Positions 62,820 through 64,000 of a stretch of 64,000 bases of DNA are shown one piece after another (the first letter of the stretch is position 1; every line of letters starts with the position of its first letter). The notes under the pieces are model-generated. The model ran no database searches, was not told the DNA's origin, and saw nothing but the letters and a program-made list of their open reading frames with translations. The translations under genes and the position numbers were made by a program. The stretch comes from Bradyrhizobium sp. sBnM-33 (GTDB lineage Bacteria; Pseudomonadota; Alphaproteobacteria; Rhizobiales; Xanthobacteraceae): NCBI RefSeq assembly GCF_032917945.1, contig NZ_CP136624.1, positions 2,728,001 to 2,792,000 on the forward strand, written 5' to 3'.

Positions 62820-63477
62820 CCGAACTGAACGAGACATTTCGAATCTCCCCATGTTGCCCTGACTCTGCGGTGAGTCTTGATATGCCATCGACCTGTGAGG
62901 TCGTTTGGTCATAGCAAATGCAACCTTGAACGCGTGAAGACAGATCGCACCCCCGCAGCGGGCCGATGCTCTAGATGCCGCTAACATGGGACGAAACAAC
63001 CAATGCGCCGCGGGCTATGAAAGATTGTCTCGGTGGGCGGTGACGTGCATCGGGAGCGCGAGAAAACCCGGCATTTAGACAGATCCAACGCGCCCGCTTG
63101 GCTGCGGCCCATCTGGCACACCGAAGAATGGCGAGTCCGTCCCCGCAGCGGCGTAATCAGGCATGTGGTTCGGGTGGTTCCGCCGCCTGCATTCCACCTC
63201 TCGGGACGAACGGCGGCGGATACCGAACTTGGACTCAACTTCATTTCCCCTCTGACAACGGGAACGCGACGACAGCGAGTACTGCTCTTGAGCTCCTCGT
63301 GCTGTTGCAGCCTCAACTTGGCCGGCGCGGGTACCCCGTCCGGCGCGTAGGCTACGTTGCCAACAGGCTTTCGAGTGGACTGATCGAGGAGCGTGACGGG
63401 GTCGAGCGGTGTGGCCCTACGGGTTGGAGACATTCGCAATTCTTGTTACCTTGTCAGGAAGTGTTGCGCGCGACGCA
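62820..63477. other. no recognisable gene
   Basis: This is the region upstream of the livK remnant. A minus-strand frame (62981-63439) is open for 152 codons, but its composition (Arg/Pro/Ser-rich) is typical of chance frames. I see no nod box or tts box here. Confidence 0.35.
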
Positions 63478-63554
63478 TTGTCGCGACTGGTGTCTGAAAC
63501 CCTACAATCTGACGCTACGTGCGATTCAAGTCCCTTCGAGAGCTCGTTGCATGA
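63478..63554 (+). repeat. direct repeat, left copy
   Basis: The 77-bp sequence begins TTGTCGCGACTGGTGTCTGA and ends GAGAGCTCGTTGCATGAA. It recurs at 63766-63842 with about 80% identity. It contains TGT-N10-ACA (63491-63506), the pattern bound by NifA, and TTGCA near its end. Confidence 0.6.
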
Positions 63555-63765
63555 ATATTCTAAAAATCGCAGGCTTGCTGAAGCAGCCACCATGGGAAAT
63601 TGGATAAAAAGCACCGCGACGCATCAAAACAGCAAATCATCTTACGCGAACCAGAGGGCCTTCGCTGGCGCCGAGACTCATCATTCGTGGTTATCTGGAC
63701 GGAAAATCGATGCCTCTCATGCGGGTTTGAGACATTTCGCGCTTTTTGCTATCTGTCAGGACGTA

Positions 63766-63842
63766 TTGTCGCGAGCTGTGTCGGAAACACTACAATCTTA
63801 CGCTGCATACGATTTAAGTCCTCCGAGAGCTCGTTGCGTGAA
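63766..63842 (+). repeat. direct repeat, right copy
   Basis: This is the second copy of the repeat, with TGT-N10-ACA at 63779-63794 and TTGCG near the end. The stretch GAGAGCTCGTTGC is identical in both copies. The ~210 bp between the copies and the last 158 bp of the window contain no gene that I recognise. Confidence 0.6.
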
Positions 63843-64000
63843 GATAAGCGGCCAACCCCCCTGACGCTCGATTCATACTCTCGTCCGACGTTTGCCGTCT
63901 TATATCCGGTGACGTCGTTCGTGCACCGACGAAAATTGATAAGCTCCTTCGCATGGGTGAGAGTTGCATCACTTCACCCGAGATAAGCAAGGGGCGCGAC

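Noticed and set aside
1..64000. CRISPR arrays and rRNA genes
   Set aside because: I saw no regularly spaced repeats and no rRNA-like sequence in the window.

Overview
The window looks like part of the symbiosis island of a Bradyrhizobium (or a very close soybean-type rhizobium). The reasons are a complete rhizobial (rhc) type III secretion system (T3SS) with its regulator TtsI, nine copies of the TtsI-binding tts box, NopA/NopB/NopC/NopE/NopP-type genes, a nodS gene with a nod box, and a very high load of insertion sequences (IS) and gene remnants. All identifications come from reading the sequence and from memory of the families; no database search was run.

Layout. Positions 1-6.4 kb hold a belt of decayed genes: porin fragment, frameshifted hypothetical, IS5 remnant, virK-like gene with an internal stop, ROK sugar kinase, a small secreted protein and a modA-like ORF. 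6.4-8.5 kb has an IS630-family element with a divergently encoded winged-helix protein, then the 3' remnant of a group II intron. 8.5-11.3 kb carries an M16 metalloprotease pair with a sigma-54-type promoter. 11.7-16.3 kb holds a broken Fic gene, a broken IS630 transposase, an intact IS1182 element and a truncated second copy of the first IS630. 16.4-19.9 kb has a nopP effector gene behind a tts box, a DUF7694-like gene and an orphan tts box before a remnant. 20.5-22.3 kb has an IS256 remnant and nodS with a nod box about 300 bp upstream but no nodABC between them. 22.4-27.4 kb is a decayed integrative element: relaxase tail, higBA, serine recombinase, tRNA-Arg-like sequence, GNAT and ImmA/DUF4411 remnants. 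27.5-30 kb is a 758-aa effector candidate resembling the XopP/HLK family. 30-34 kb is nested ISs (IS630 in IS630; IS1380 in IS256).

From 34.3 kb the window is mainly secretion genes. A second nopP (minus strand) is followed by the minus-strand operon nopC-nopA-rhcD-X/Y-like genes-rhcV-TPR lipoprotein (40.7 down to 35.3 kb). Next come nopE (two self-cleaving domains), a small tts-box gene, an intact IS481 element, IS3 and Nudix remnants, and a second M16 pair also behind a possible -24/-12 promoter. Then come a frameshifted repeat-bearing effector, rhcC1, and the plus-strand operon nopB-rhcJ-nolU-nolV-rhcN-rhcO-rhcQ-rhcR-rhcS-rhcT-rhcU (51.1-59.5 kb). The convergent minus-strand operon ttsI-rhcC2-y4xK follows. 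Upstream of ttsI lies a truncated livK-like gene, then a stretch with a duplicated ~77-bp sequence at the right edge.

How it works together. In the known rhizobial circuit, flavonoid-activated NodD induces ttsI through a nod box, and TtsI then activates tts-box promoters for the apparatus and the effectors (NopB, NopC, NopA, NopE, NopP and others). Here the apparatus genes all have open frames, but RhcU lacks the NPTH self-cleavage motif, several effector loci are frameshifted, and I see no nod box upstream of ttsI within the window. Whether the system is functional is therefore an open question. The paired M16 proteases with sigma-54-type promoters suggest a separate, NifA/RpoN-type symbiotic expression programme.
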